Part shown: in pieces, positions 25,769 through 34,555 of the stretch
Position numbering within the stretch: position 1 is the first letter of the stretch
How the letters are laid out: every line of letters begins with the position of its first letter
Assembly: GCA_947364045.1 (NCBI GenBank)
Contig: CANARN010000001.1
Coordinates: 97,506-161,505, forward strand
Reading direction: 5' to 3'
Origin: an uncultured Clostridia bacterium
Lineage (GTDB): Bacteria > Bacillota > Clostridia > Oscillospirales > Acutalibacteraceae
Length of the DNA: 64,000 nt
Position numbers and translations under genes: made by a program
The notes under the pieces: model-generated
What the model saw: only the letters and a program-made list of their open reading frames with translations
Told to the model about the DNA's origin: nothing
Database searches by the model: none

Positions 25769-28700
25769 TTACGATTTGCTGACGGAAACGCATTTTGCCG
25801 CGTCAAAAATTTCTGTCAGCGTGTCAAGAGGACTTTGCCCAACGCTCATTTTGACGTTTATGCTTTGCTTGCCTGAGGCGCTCACGCTTATGCGCCCTCT
25901 GAGAACTGATGAAATTTCAAGTACAAGAGCGGGGTTAATACTTTCGCAATAGAGAACGAGCGTTTCTCCCCTCTGACTGATTTCGTATATTCCAAGCTCT
26001 GCGGCTCTGTTTCTGCAAAGCGAAACCTCAATAAGTCCGTTTACCGACGGCGGAATCTCGCCGAAGCGGTCACGAAGCTCGTCGCGAACGTCGTCCGCCT
26101 CTTCCGTAGTTCTGACATCGGCAATTCTGCGGTATGTCATAAGCCTTGCCGAGAGAGCAGAGATGTATTTATCGGGAATATGCGCGTTTATCTGAAGGTC
26201 AATAAGGCAGTCCTTTGTATTTTTCGGTTCTTCGCCTTTTTCACCTTTTATTGCTTCCGATAAAAGCTTCATATACATATCATACCCGACAGATGCCAAA
26301 TGCCCGTGCTGCTGAGCGCCCAAAAGGTTGCCTGCACCACGTATTTCGAGGTCGCGCATGGCGATTTTAAAGCCTGAGCCGAACTCTGTATACTCACGGA
26401 TTGCCTGTAAGCGCTTGTATGCAACCTCTGTAAGATTTTTGTCCTTCTTGTATGTGAAATAAGCGAAGGCGCGTCTTGTGCTTCTGCCTACTCGTCCTCT
26501 TATCTGGTGAAGCTGTGAAAGACCCAATCTGTCTGCATCCTCAATAATCAGCGTATTGCAGTTAGGTACGTCAACACCTGTTTCAATTATTGTTGTGCAG
26601 ACAAGAATGTCAATGTTTCCTTCCATCAGCTCGCGCCAAATCCCCGAAAGAGTTTCCTCGTCCATTTTTCCGTGTGCGACCGCAACATTAGCGTCGGGCA
26701 GAAATTCTTTTATATTGTTTGCAACGCGGTCAATATCCTCTGTATTGTTGTGAAGATAATAGACCTGACCGCCTCTTCTAAGCTCTTTATCCATAGCTTC
26801 GCACAAAAGAGGCAGATTATGCTCAAGAACATAAGTTTGCACAGGAAAACGGTCGGACGGAGCTTCCTCAATAACGGACATATCCCGAATACCCGACATC
26901 GCCATATTAAGCGTTCGCGGTATGGGAGTCGCAGAGAGAGTCAGCACATCAACATTCGGAAATTTTTCTTTGAGCTTTTCCTTCTGAGCCACTCCGAAAC
27001 GCTGTTCCTCGTCAACAATCAAAAGTCCCAAATCCTTAAATTTAATATCCTTTGAAATAAGACGGTGCGTTCCGACGATAATGTCGATAAAGCCTGAATT
27101 TACACCCTTAATTATTTTCGCCTGCTGAGCAGGAGTGCGGAAGCGTGACAGCATTTCCGCCTCAACAGGAAAGCTGTCAAAGCGCTTCATAATAGTCTGA
27201 TAATGCTGAAGAGCGAGAATTGTTGTGGGAACAAGAATTGCGCACTGCTTGCCGTCTGCAATACATTTGAATACAGCCCTGAGCGCAACCTCGGTTTTGC
27301 CGAAGCCGACATCTCCGCACAGCAGTCTGTCCATAGGGTGAGGGGCTTCCATATCGTGTTTTATTTCGGCTATGCACCTAAGCTGGTCGCCTGTTTCTTC
27401 ATATTCAAATCTTCTTTCAAAGTCACTTTGCATATCAATATCGGGCGAAAACGCAAAGCCCTTTGAGTCCATTCGCCTTGAGTAGAGTTTAATAAGCTCA
27501 TCTGCCATATCTTTTACTGCGGAGCGTACCTTTGATTTGGTCTTTTCCCAATCTCCGCCGCCGAGACGGTTAAGCTTAATTGCCTTGCCGTCGTCCTCGT
27601 GCGGACCTATATATTTTGAAACAAGGTCAAGCTGAGTGACGGGAACATACAGCACGTCACTTTTTGCATATTTTATTTTAATGTAATCTTTAACTATTTT
27701 TCCGTTCTGGAGCTGGGTAACTCCTTCAAAAACACCGATACCGTGTACGGAATGAACAATGTAATCTCCCTTGTGAAGCTCGTCAAGAGAATGGATTGTG
27801 TCCTTTGCCTTATAATTTTTGTTACGCCTTTTAACTGTTGAGGTATATACACGGGAATATGTGAAAACATAGAGCTTCTGCGAAGGGTAAGCAAATCCCG
27901 AAGAAAGCGAGCCGGGCAGAACCGTTACAGTGCCTTTCGGAAACTCGTCGGGAATAACGGGAAAATAAAGAGCGGGGATTTTATCATCGGTAAGATTTTC
28001 CGCCAGCACTTTGGCGCTCTTGTCTGTTCCTGCAAATACCGTTACGGTTGCGTCTTTTGAGAGAATAGGCGCAATGTCTTCTTTAAGTACATCTAATTTT
28101 CCGTTCCAAACGGGGAGCGACGATGATGAAAATGTGGTAAGATTTTTTATAGGTACGTCAAAGCTGCCCCTTGCAAAGTTGTCAAGGAATGCGGTCGGAT
28201 ATTTTTCGTAGATACCGAAAAGCTCGGCGGCGGTTAATGCAAATTTGTCAAGACCCTTGCACAGAATACCGTCCTCAAAGCAGGATTTAATATCTTCATT
28301 TAAAAGCTTGCCGTATGAGGTGAGTTTTTCTTTTACGGCGCCTGTTTCGGACACAAAAACAATATCGGAAGAGCCGAGATAATCAAAAATTGTGGCGGGA
28401 GAATAAACAAGCGGCAAATATCTGTCGGGAGAGCTGACGGTAAGACCGTTTCGGAGCCGTTCGATATCCGCTTCAATGTTTTTCTTTATGCTTTCGGATT
28501 TTTTTCCTCTTTGTGCTGAGGACAGCTTACCGAGCTTTTCGGATAGTTCAGCAGGGTCAGCTATAATCTCCTTTGACGGAGCAATTAAGATTTCGTCAAT
28601 GTTAACTGTTCGGCGCTGAGTTTCAATATCAAATTGGCACATTGTGTCAACTGTGTCGCCCCAAAGCTCAATTCTTACGGGATTTTCACTGTCAGGAGAA

Positions 28701-29245
28701 AAAAAGTCAACAATTCCGCCGCGCAAGGCATACTGACCGACACCTTCAACGGCGTCAACCCGTGAATACCCCGCTTTTTCGAGGGAGGAAAGTATTTTAT
28801 TGAGAGGAATATCCTCGCCCTTTTTAATCAGAACCGATTTTTCGAGCAGCTCGTCGGGAGGAACTGTAAAAACAGACGCCGCTTCAACCGACGCAACGAT
28901 TATTTCAAAATTTCCGTCGAGCATACGGCGAAGTGTTTTTATTCTTTTCTGCTCATATTCGTAGGACTGTGTGTCCTGACCGTAAAATGAAAGACTTTTG
29001 GCAGGGTATTGCAAAACAGAAGCCCCGAAGGGTCTAAGGTCGTCGCACAGCTTTGCGGCGGAGGACTCGTCAGGGGTAATTACGAGAGCCCGCCTTTGTA
29101 AGCTCTCGGTCAGAGATTTAATTATTTGCGCTTTTTGAACAGGCAGAAGTCCTAAAATTCCCTGAGGAAGAAATCCTTTTTGAAAGCATCTTACAACTGC
29201 GGAATATTCGGAGGACTTTTCACTTAAAATTTGAAAACCGGACAT
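25769..29245 (-). CDS. mfd: Transcription-repair coupling factor Mfd
   Basis: DNA translocase of 1158 residues that removes stalled RNA polymerase and recruits UvrA. The N-terminal UvrB-like domains are followed by the RNA-polymerase-interacting CarD-like domain (HKGDYIVHSVHGIGVFEGV), the helicase core with Walker A GDVGFGKTEVALRA, DEEQRF and SATPIPRT, and the translocation motif ending GAGNLLGAQQHGH. A C-terminal TRCF domain completes it. It is 11 bases downstream of pth, and the order glmU-pth-mfd is conserved in Firmicutes. Confidence 0.97.
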   Translation of the reverse strand: MSGFQILSEKSSEYSAVVRCFQKGFLPQGILGLLPVQKAQIIKSLTESLQRRALVITPDESSAAKLCDDLRPFGASVLQYPAKSLSFYGQDTQSYEYEQKRIKTLRRMLDGNFEIIVASVEAASVFTVPPDELLEKSVLIKKGEDIPLNKILSSLEKAGYSRVDAVEGVGQYALRGGIVDFFSPDSENPVRIELWGDTVDTMCQFDIETQRRTVNIDEILIAPSKEIIADPAELSEKLGKLSSAQRGKKSESIKKNIEADIERLRNGLTVSSPDRYLPLVYSPATIFDYLGSSDIVFVSETGAVKEKLTSYGKLLNEDIKSCFEDGILCKGLDKFALTAAELFGIYEKYPTAFLDNFARGSFDVPIKNLTTFSSSSLPVWNGKLDVLKEDIAPILSKDATVTVFAGTDKSAKVLAENLTDDKIPALYFPVIPDEFPKGTVTVLPGSLSSGFAYPSQKLYVFTYSRVYTSTVKRRNKNYKAKDTIHSLDELHKGDYIVHSVHGIGVFEGVTQLQNGKIVKDYIKIKYAKSDVLYVPVTQLDLVSKYIGPHEDDGKAIKLNRLGGGDWEKTKSKVRSAVKDMADELIKLYSRRMDSKGFAFSPDIDMQSDFERRFEYEETGDQLRCIAEIKHDMEAPHPMDRLLCGDVGFGKTEVALRAVFKCIADGKQCAILVPTTILALQHYQTIMKRFDSFPVEAEMLSRFRTPAQQAKIIKGVNSGFIDIIVGTHRLISKDIKFKDLGLLIVDEEQRFGVAQKEKLKEKFPNVDVLTLSATPIPRTLNMAMSGIRDMSVIEEAPSDRFPVQTYVLEHNLPLLCEAMDKELRRGGQVYYLHNNTEDIDRVANNIKEFLPDANVAVAHGKMDEETLSGIWRELMEGNIDILVCTTIIETGVDVPNCNTLIIEDADRLGLSQLHQIRGRVGRSTRRAFAYFTYKKDKNLTEVAYKRLQAIREYTEFGSGFKIAMRDLEIRGAGNLLGAQQHGHLASVGYDMYMKLLSEAIKGEKGEEPKNTKDCLIDLQINAHIPDKYISALSARLMTYRRIADVRTTEEADDVRDELRDRFGEIPPSVNGLIEVSLCRNRAAELGIYEISQRGETLVLYCESINPALVLEISSVLRGRISVSASGKQSINVKMSVGQSPLDTLTEIFDAAKCVSVSKS

Positions 29246-29256
29246 AATTTTCTCCG

Positions 29257-29868
29257 TTAACTGTTATAAAGATTCATAGCTTTGTCTGTTTTTCCGTTTA
29301 TTATAAGTTCTACTGCGTCACAGGCGTTTTTAAGTACAGGCTCAAGGTTTTCCAGCTCTTTTTTTGTAAATTCCGAAAGAACCCAATCAGCCAAGTTGTA
29401 ATCCGGGTGAGGCTTTTTGCCCACGCCGATTTTTATGCGCGGGAAGCAGTCGCTGTTTAAGTGGTAAATAATATTTTTTACACCGTTCTGACCGCCGTCA
29501 CTGCCCTTTCGCCTGATGCGCAGCTTGCCGACATCCAAATTAATATCGTCACAGACAATCAGTATTTTTTCGGGCGGAATTTTGTAAAATGCGGCGCATT
29601 CGCGAATTGCCTCTCCGCTGTTGTTCATATAGGTCTGCGGCTTCATTACAATACAGCGGTGTCCCGCTATTACGGTGTCGCTGATAAGAGATTTGAATTT
29701 TAATCTGTCTACACTGAAGCTGTGCTTTGAGGACAGCATATCAACGCACAAAAACCCCGAATTATGACGTGTATAGGTGTATTTCCTATCAGGGTTTCCA
29801 AGCCCCGCCACGATAAATTCAGGTGTGCCGACAGCTTCAGGGGAATTGTTTCCGAATCTGTTGAACAT
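29257..29868 (-). CDS. pth: Peptidyl-tRNA hydrolase
   Basis: Releases peptides from prematurely detached peptidyl-tRNA. 203 residues; the conserved signature is GLGNPDRKYTYTRHNSGF with the catalytic histidine, followed by KPQTYMNNSGEA, VCDDINLDVGKLRIRRKGSD and GGQNGVKNII. The first 14 residues are a short extension before the usual start. It sits between glmU and mfd as in Bacillus (spoVC position). Confidence 0.96.
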   Translation of the reverse strand: MFNRFGNNSPEAVGTPEFIVAGLGNPDRKYTYTRHNSGFLCVDMLSSKHSFSVDRLKFKSLISDTVIAGHRCIVMKPQTYMNNSGEAIRECAAFYKIPPEKILIVCDDINLDVGKLRIRRKGSDGGQNGVKNIIYHLNSDCFPRIKIGVGKKPHPDYNLADWVLSEFTKKELENLEPVLKNACDAVELIINGKTDKAMNLYNS

Positions 29869-29900
29869 ATTTTATTGCCTTTCAATTTATTTATTAATAA

Positions 29901-31280
29901 TTATTTCTTAACCTTCCAACCGATTTTGTTGACCTGTCTTGCTCGGGCTATTCCGAGCGAATCCTCGGGAACGTCTTCGGTAATGGTAGAGCCTGCCGCC
30001 GTGTAAGCGCCGTCCCCGACTGTTACCGGAGCTACAAGGTTTGTGTTACAGCCTATGAATACGTCATTGCCTATTGTAGTGCGGTATTTAGCCTTACCCG
30101 AATAGTTAACCGTAACAGTGCCGCAGCCGAAGTTTACGCGCTTGCCGACATCCGAATCGCCCACATATGTTAAGTGAGAAACCTTTGTTCCCGTGTCTAT
30201 ATTTGAATTTTTAACCTCGACAAAATTGCCGAGATGAACGCTGTCGCCGATAACGGAATTAGGGCGGATATGCACAAACGGACCGATATTAGCTCCGCTT
30301 TTTACAACGCACTGCTCGCACTGGGTCTGATTTAATTTAACATTATCTTCGATAACGGAGTCCTCAATAACGCTGTTCGGACCGATTACACAGTTTTTGC
30401 CGATGACGGTGTGACCTTTTATTATTGTGCCGGGTAAAATGCATGTATCTGTTCCGATTGTAACGCCTTTTTCAATGATAACTCCGTCAGAATAAGGGAT
30501 TTCCACACCGGCGGAAAGATGGTACTGTATTGACTGCATTTTTGCATATTTGTTAAGCTCCATAAGCTGTAAACGGTCGTTAGCGCCGAGAATAATATCT
30601 GAATTTGGGGCAAAATATGTGTCTGCTCTCATACCTGATTTAATTATTTCGGAAATTGCATCTACAAGATTAAAGTGACCGTTTGCGCGGGGAGAGATTT
30701 TTTTTAAAGCAGGCAAAAGCGCGTCTGCCTTAAACCAATATGTGCCTGATGAAATTTCGGTAATTTTTTTTGTACTGCTGTCAGCGTCTGCCTCTTCAAC
30801 AATGCCTGAAAAATGTTCATTTTCATCTCTTGTGATTCTTCCGTAACCGAAAGGCTTTGTAACTGTTGCAGTGATTACTGTTGCGTCGTTTTCCATAGCT
30901 GTGTGCAGAACGTATGCGGAATTTATGGTCGAGGCGTCAATAAACGGAGTGTCACCGTTCAAAACAAGTACATTTCCGTCGGCTGCTTCTTCAATTGCCT
31001 TTTTCGCAGTAAGTACAGCATTGGCGGTTCCGAGCGGAGAAGCTTGCTCAAAAAATTCAATATCGGCTTCGGGAAATTCTTTTTTTATGAGCGAGCGGAT
31101 TTGCGTGTCGCCCAGGGGTACAATAACGGCGAGCTTTTCAATTCCCGAGAGCAACGCCGCTTCTGTAACGCTCTGAATCATAGGACGTCCGAGAACCTTT
31201 GCAAGCACAGGTGATAAAGCTGATTTTAAAAGCGTACTGCTGCCGCCTGCCATAATCACGGCAATATCGTTTCTATTCAT
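29901..31280 (-). CDS. glmU: Bifunctional GlmU-type protein with degenerate N-terminal nucleotide-binding motif
   Basis: 459 residues, GlmU length. The C-terminal left-handed beta-helix acetyltransferase is well conserved (HLTYVGDSDVGKRVNFGCGT, NYSGKAKYRTTIGNDVFIG, VAPVTVGDGAYTAAGS). The N-terminal uridyltransferase keeps LNGDTPFID, SPLGTANAV and YGRITRDE, but the first motif, normally GxGTRM followed by PKVL, reads AGGSSTLLKSALSPVLAKVL, so the usual arginine is missing. GGAGGGG precedes the ATG. It should supply UDP-GlcNAc for peptidoglycan with glmS at 48158; whether the uridyltransferase half is active needs testing. Confidence 0.9.
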   Translation of the reverse strand: MNRNDIAVIMAGGSSTLLKSALSPVLAKVLGRPMIQSVTEAALLSGIEKLAVIVPLGDTQIRSLIKKEFPEADIEFFEQASPLGTANAVLTAKKAIEEAADGNVLVLNGDTPFIDASTINSAYVLHTAMENDATVITATVTKPFGYGRITRDENEHFSGIVEEADADSSTKKITEISSGTYWFKADALLPALKKISPRANGHFNLVDAISEIIKSGMRADTYFAPNSDIILGANDRLQLMELNKYAKMQSIQYHLSAGVEIPYSDGVIIEKGVTIGTDTCILPGTIIKGHTVIGKNCVIGPNSVIEDSVIEDNVKLNQTQCEQCVVKSGANIGPFVHIRPNSVIGDSVHLGNFVEVKNSNIDTGTKVSHLTYVGDSDVGKRVNFGCGTVTVNYSGKAKYRTTIGNDVFIGCNTNLVAPVTVGDGAYTAAGSTITEDVPEDSLGIARARQVNKIGWKVKK

Positions 31281-31431
31281 AAATACCCCTCCGAATTATT
31301 TATATATAAATTTATATTAACACAAATTCGCATCTATTTCAATAGCTGTTTTATTGACAATAAAGCACGTCGGTGATATTATTATATGTAAGATTTATGA
31401 GATTAAAAGTAAGGCTGAAAGAAGGTGCGTT

Positions 31432-32358
31432 ATGCTTTCTGTAATTATTCCTGCATACAATGAGGAGCCGAATGTCGCTCTTGCCGCAAAAACACTGTCA
31501 GAGCTGTTCCGGAATGAAAAAATTTCTTACGAAATAATATTTGTTGATGACGGCTCTAAGGATAAAACATATATTGAAATTTGCAAAGCGTCGCAGGCTG
31601 ACGAAAACGTAAAGGGCATTTCATTCAGCAGGAATTTCGGCAAGGAGTCTGCAATTTTTGCAGGTCTTGAGGAGGCAGAGGGAGACTGCGCCGTAATATT
31701 CGACTGTGATTTGCAGTTTCCGCCTTCAAAGATTATTGAGATGTACGGGCTTTGGCAAAAAGGCTTCGAGGTTGTTGAGGGCGTTAAAAGCGACCGCGGA
31801 GGCGGCTCTGTAATGTACAATATGTTTGCGAAAAGCTTTTACAGAATAATCAGCCGTTTTGTTGGGGTGGATATGCAGTCAACGTCTGACTTTAAGCTTA
31901 TTGACAGAAAGGTTATTGACGCTCTTCTTTCCCTTCCCGAAAGAAATACTTTTTTCAGGGCGCTTTCATTCTGGTCAGGCTTTAATTCAACCCAGGTTGA
32001 ATTTAAGGTTGAAAAAAGAGTTAACGGCAGTTCAAAATGGAATCTCGGAAAGCTTACTAAATATGCTGTTTCAAATATAACGTCATTTACAACAGCGCCA
32101 TTGCAGGCGATTACTGTAATCGGCGCGGTGCTTCTTTGCTTTATGGCTGTTTTGGCTGTGCAGACGCTGGTGCGTTATCTTTGCGGCTTTTCCGCTGAGG
32201 GCTTTACCACCGTAATTCTTCTTTTACTGCTTATAGGCGGTTCGATTATGATGGCTTTGGGTGTTATCGGCTATTACATTGCAAGAATTTATGAAGAGGT
32301 TAAGGGCAGACCGAGATATATAATATCAAAAAGAGTGGGAAAGCCAAACAACCGATAA
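31432..32358 (+). CDS. Family 2 glycosyltransferase with C-terminal membrane helices (DPM1/GtrB-like)
   Basis: 308 residues: a GT-A domain with SVIIPAYNEEPNVALAAKTL, FVDDGSKDKT and IFDCDLQFPPSKI (metal-binding DxD equivalent), then a lipid-interaction region and two C-terminal membrane helices (ITVIGAVLLCFMAVLAVQTL and a second one near 265-285). Proteins of this type transfer a sugar from a nucleotide to undecaprenyl phosphate. The ATG at 31432 is preferred because it begins the glycosyltransferase strand and has AAGG upstream. The gene stands alone between glmU, which is divergent, and recJ. Confidence 0.87.
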   Translation: MLSVIIPAYNEEPNVALAAKTLSELFRNEKISYEIIFVDDGSKDKTYIEICKASQADENVKGISFSRNFGKESAIFAGLEEAEGDCAVIFDCDLQFPPSKIIEMYGLWQKGFEVVEGVKSDRGGGSVMYNMFAKSFYRIISRFVGVDMQSTSDFKLIDRKVIDALLSLPERNTFFRALSFWSGFNSTQVEFKVEKRVNGSSKWNLGKLTKYAVSNITSFTTAPLQAITVIGAVLLCFMAVLAVQTLVRYLCGFSAEGFTTVILLLLLIGGSIMMALGVIGYYIARIYEEVKGRPRYIISKRVGKPNNR

Positions 32359-32385
32359 CGGCAAATTTAATTATACAGCTTACTT

Positions 32386-32411
32386 AAAACGGGGCTTCGG
32401 CTCCGTTTTTT
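32386..32411 (+). terminator. Rho-independent terminator after the glycosyltransferase
   Basis: CGGGGC-TTCG-GCTCCG hairpin with an extra-stable TTCG loop, an A-run before and six T after. Confidence 0.9.
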
Positions 32412-32506
32412 GATGTCTGTAACCCTTGATTTTAAGGGTATATAGTAGTATAATATTATAATTATAATTGGTTAGTGTTAGTATTTTTGCGAAGGGAGGG
32501 AAGAAA

Positions 32507-34555
32507 ATGAGCCGTAAAAAATGGACTTTAGCGCATATTGATAAGGATACGGCGGCAGGAATAGCTGAAACGCACAGCTTAGATCCGTTTACGGCGCTTA
32601 TTCTCACCTCGCGCGGAATTACCGAATATGAGGATATTGAGGAATTTTTTGATTCAGACTTTGCTTTTTGTGATTCGTACCTTATACGTGATATGGACAA
32701 AGCGGTTCAAAGAATACAGAAAGCAATAGACAATTTTGAAAAAATATGTGTATACGGCGATTATGACGCCGACGGAGTAACATCTACTGCGCTGATGTAT
32801 TCTTATTTACGCTCTGCGGGCGCTGACGTTACCTATTACATTCCCGACAGAATAGCAGAGGGCTACGGAATGAACAAAAATGCCGTCAAAAAAATAGCTG
32901 AGAACGGCGTAAAGCTTATAATCACCGTTGATAACGGAATTTCCTCTGCACAAGAGGTGGACTTTGCCAAGACGCTCGGCGTTGACGTTGTAGTAACTGA
33001 CCATCATAAGCCGTCTGAAATCCTGCCGGATGCCGTTGCGGTTGTTGACCCTCACCGAGATGACGATAATCTTATGTTTCGCGAATGGGCGGGCGTGGGA
33101 GTCGCATTTAAAGTAGTTTCCGCATTAAACGGCGGCGACTGTATGGATATTCTTTCAAGATATGCAGATATTATTGCTGTCGGCACAATAGCCGACGTTG
33201 TCGACCTTACAGATGAGAACCGCGCGATTGTAAGGTATGGCGTTGCGAAAATAAATTCAGACGCATGCTTCGGAATAGAGGCTTTAAAGCAGATTTCCGG
33301 TATGGGAGGAAAATATGTAAGCTCTGTCGGAGCAACCTATTCGTTAGCACCGAGAATTAATGCCGCGGGAAGAATGGCTTCCGCAGAAACGGCTCTTAAA
33401 TTATTGCTGAGCGAGGATGAGAATACGGCGAATGAGCTGGCTAAAGCTGTTGATGAGTGTAATCGGGAGCGGCATAAAACCGAAAACGAAATAATTGAAG
33501 CGGCAATAGCGCAGATTGAAGCTGACGAAAATCTGAAATACGCTAAGGTGATTGTTGTTTGCGGGGAGGGCTGGCACCACGGGGTAATCGGAATTGTTGC
33601 GGCGAGAATTACAGAAAAATACGGCAGACCCGCAATAGTTATAGCCTTTGACGGCGATGAAGGCACAGGCTCAGCCAGAAGTATTGACGGCTTTTCGATA
33701 TATGACGCAATCAAATCCTGCGGAGATTTGCTGACGCATTTCGGCGGACACACCATGGCGGCCGGCTTAGGACTTAAAAGGGAAAATATAAACGAATTTT
33801 TCAAAAGGATTAATCTTTATGCGGATTCTGCCGAACCGGCAGTTCCGGAGCTTTTAATTGACTGTAAGCTGAATCCGGCTTATATTAACAACGATTTACT
33901 TGACTCCCTTTCTGCTTTAGAGCCGTACGGAGCGGGAAACAGACAGCCGATTTTCGGAATTTACGGGGTAACGCTTTCCGAAATAAAGAGTGTGGGTGAC
34001 GGTAAGCATTTAAGACTCACCTTCTTTAAGGGCGGAGCGCCGCTCACTGCTATGAAATTTTCCACAACGGCAAATGAATTTCCTTACCGTGCGGGAGATA
34101 TACTTGATTTAGCCGTAAGGATTGAGAAAAACGAATACAGGGGAGAGTTAAAGCCCTCTGTTCAGATAAAGGATATTCGCTTTTCGGGAACAGATGACGG
34201 TAAGCTTTTCGGCTCAATGTCGCTTTACGAAAAATTCAAACGTGGCGAGAGCCTTTCACTGAAAGAAGCAAAATTCATTACGCCGTCAAGGGAATTCCTG
34301 TTGGCTGTGTACAGCTTTATAAAAAAGCAGGGTACGTGGAATTATGACACCGAAATACTGTTAAAAAGAACAGGCTGTCCCATACACAGCTTCTGCACAA
34401 TGCAAACTGCAATTGACATATTGTGCGAATTGGAGCTGCTTAAACAGGAGGACGGTAAAATTGTTCTTGACGGTGAGAATAAAAAAGCAGAGCTGTCCTG
34501 CTCAAAAATACTGAATACATTAAACACTTTTGTCGGAGGTGACGGTAATGAGTGA
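32507..34555 (+). CDS. recJ: Single-stranded-DNA-specific exonuclease RecJ
   Basis: 5'-3' exonuclease for recombination and mismatch repair. The 682 residues contain the DHH phosphoesterase motifs VYGDYDADGVTSTALM, IITVDNGISS and VVVTDHHKPSE, and the DHHA1 motif FGGHTMAAGLGL. GGGAGGGAAG directly precedes the ATG at 32507, which rules out the longer frame. The last eight bases overlap the relA start, so the two genes are coupled. Confidence 0.95.
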   Translation: MSRKKWTLAHIDKDTAAGIAETHSLDPFTALILTSRGITEYEDIEEFFDSDFAFCDSYLIRDMDKAVQRIQKAIDNFEKICVYGDYDADGVTSTALMYSYLRSAGADVTYYIPDRIAEGYGMNKNAVKKIAENGVKLIITVDNGISSAQEVDFAKTLGVDVVVTDHHKPSEILPDAVAVVDPHRDDDNLMFREWAGVGVAFKVVSALNGGDCMDILSRYADIIAVGTIADVVDLTDENRAIVRYGVAKINSDACFGIEALKQISGMGGKYVSSVGATYSLAPRINAAGRMASAETALKLLLSEDENTANELAKAVDECNRERHKTENEIIEAAIAQIEADENLKYAKVIVVCGEGWHHGVIGIVAARITEKYGRPAIVIAFDGDEGTGSARSIDGFSIYDAIKSCGDLLTHFGGHTMAAGLGLKRENINEFFKRINLYADSAEPAVPELLIDCKLNPAYINNDLLDSLSALEPYGAGNRQPIFGIYGVTLSEIKSVGDGKHLRLTFFKGGAPLTAMKFSTTANEFPYRAGDILDLAVRIEKNEYRGELKPSVQIKDIRFSGTDDGKLFGSMSLYEKFKRGESLSLKEAKFITPSREFLLAVYSFIKKQGTWNYDTEILLKRTGCPIHSFCTMQTAIDILCELELLKQEDGKIVLDGENKKAELSCSKILNTLNTFVGGDGNE

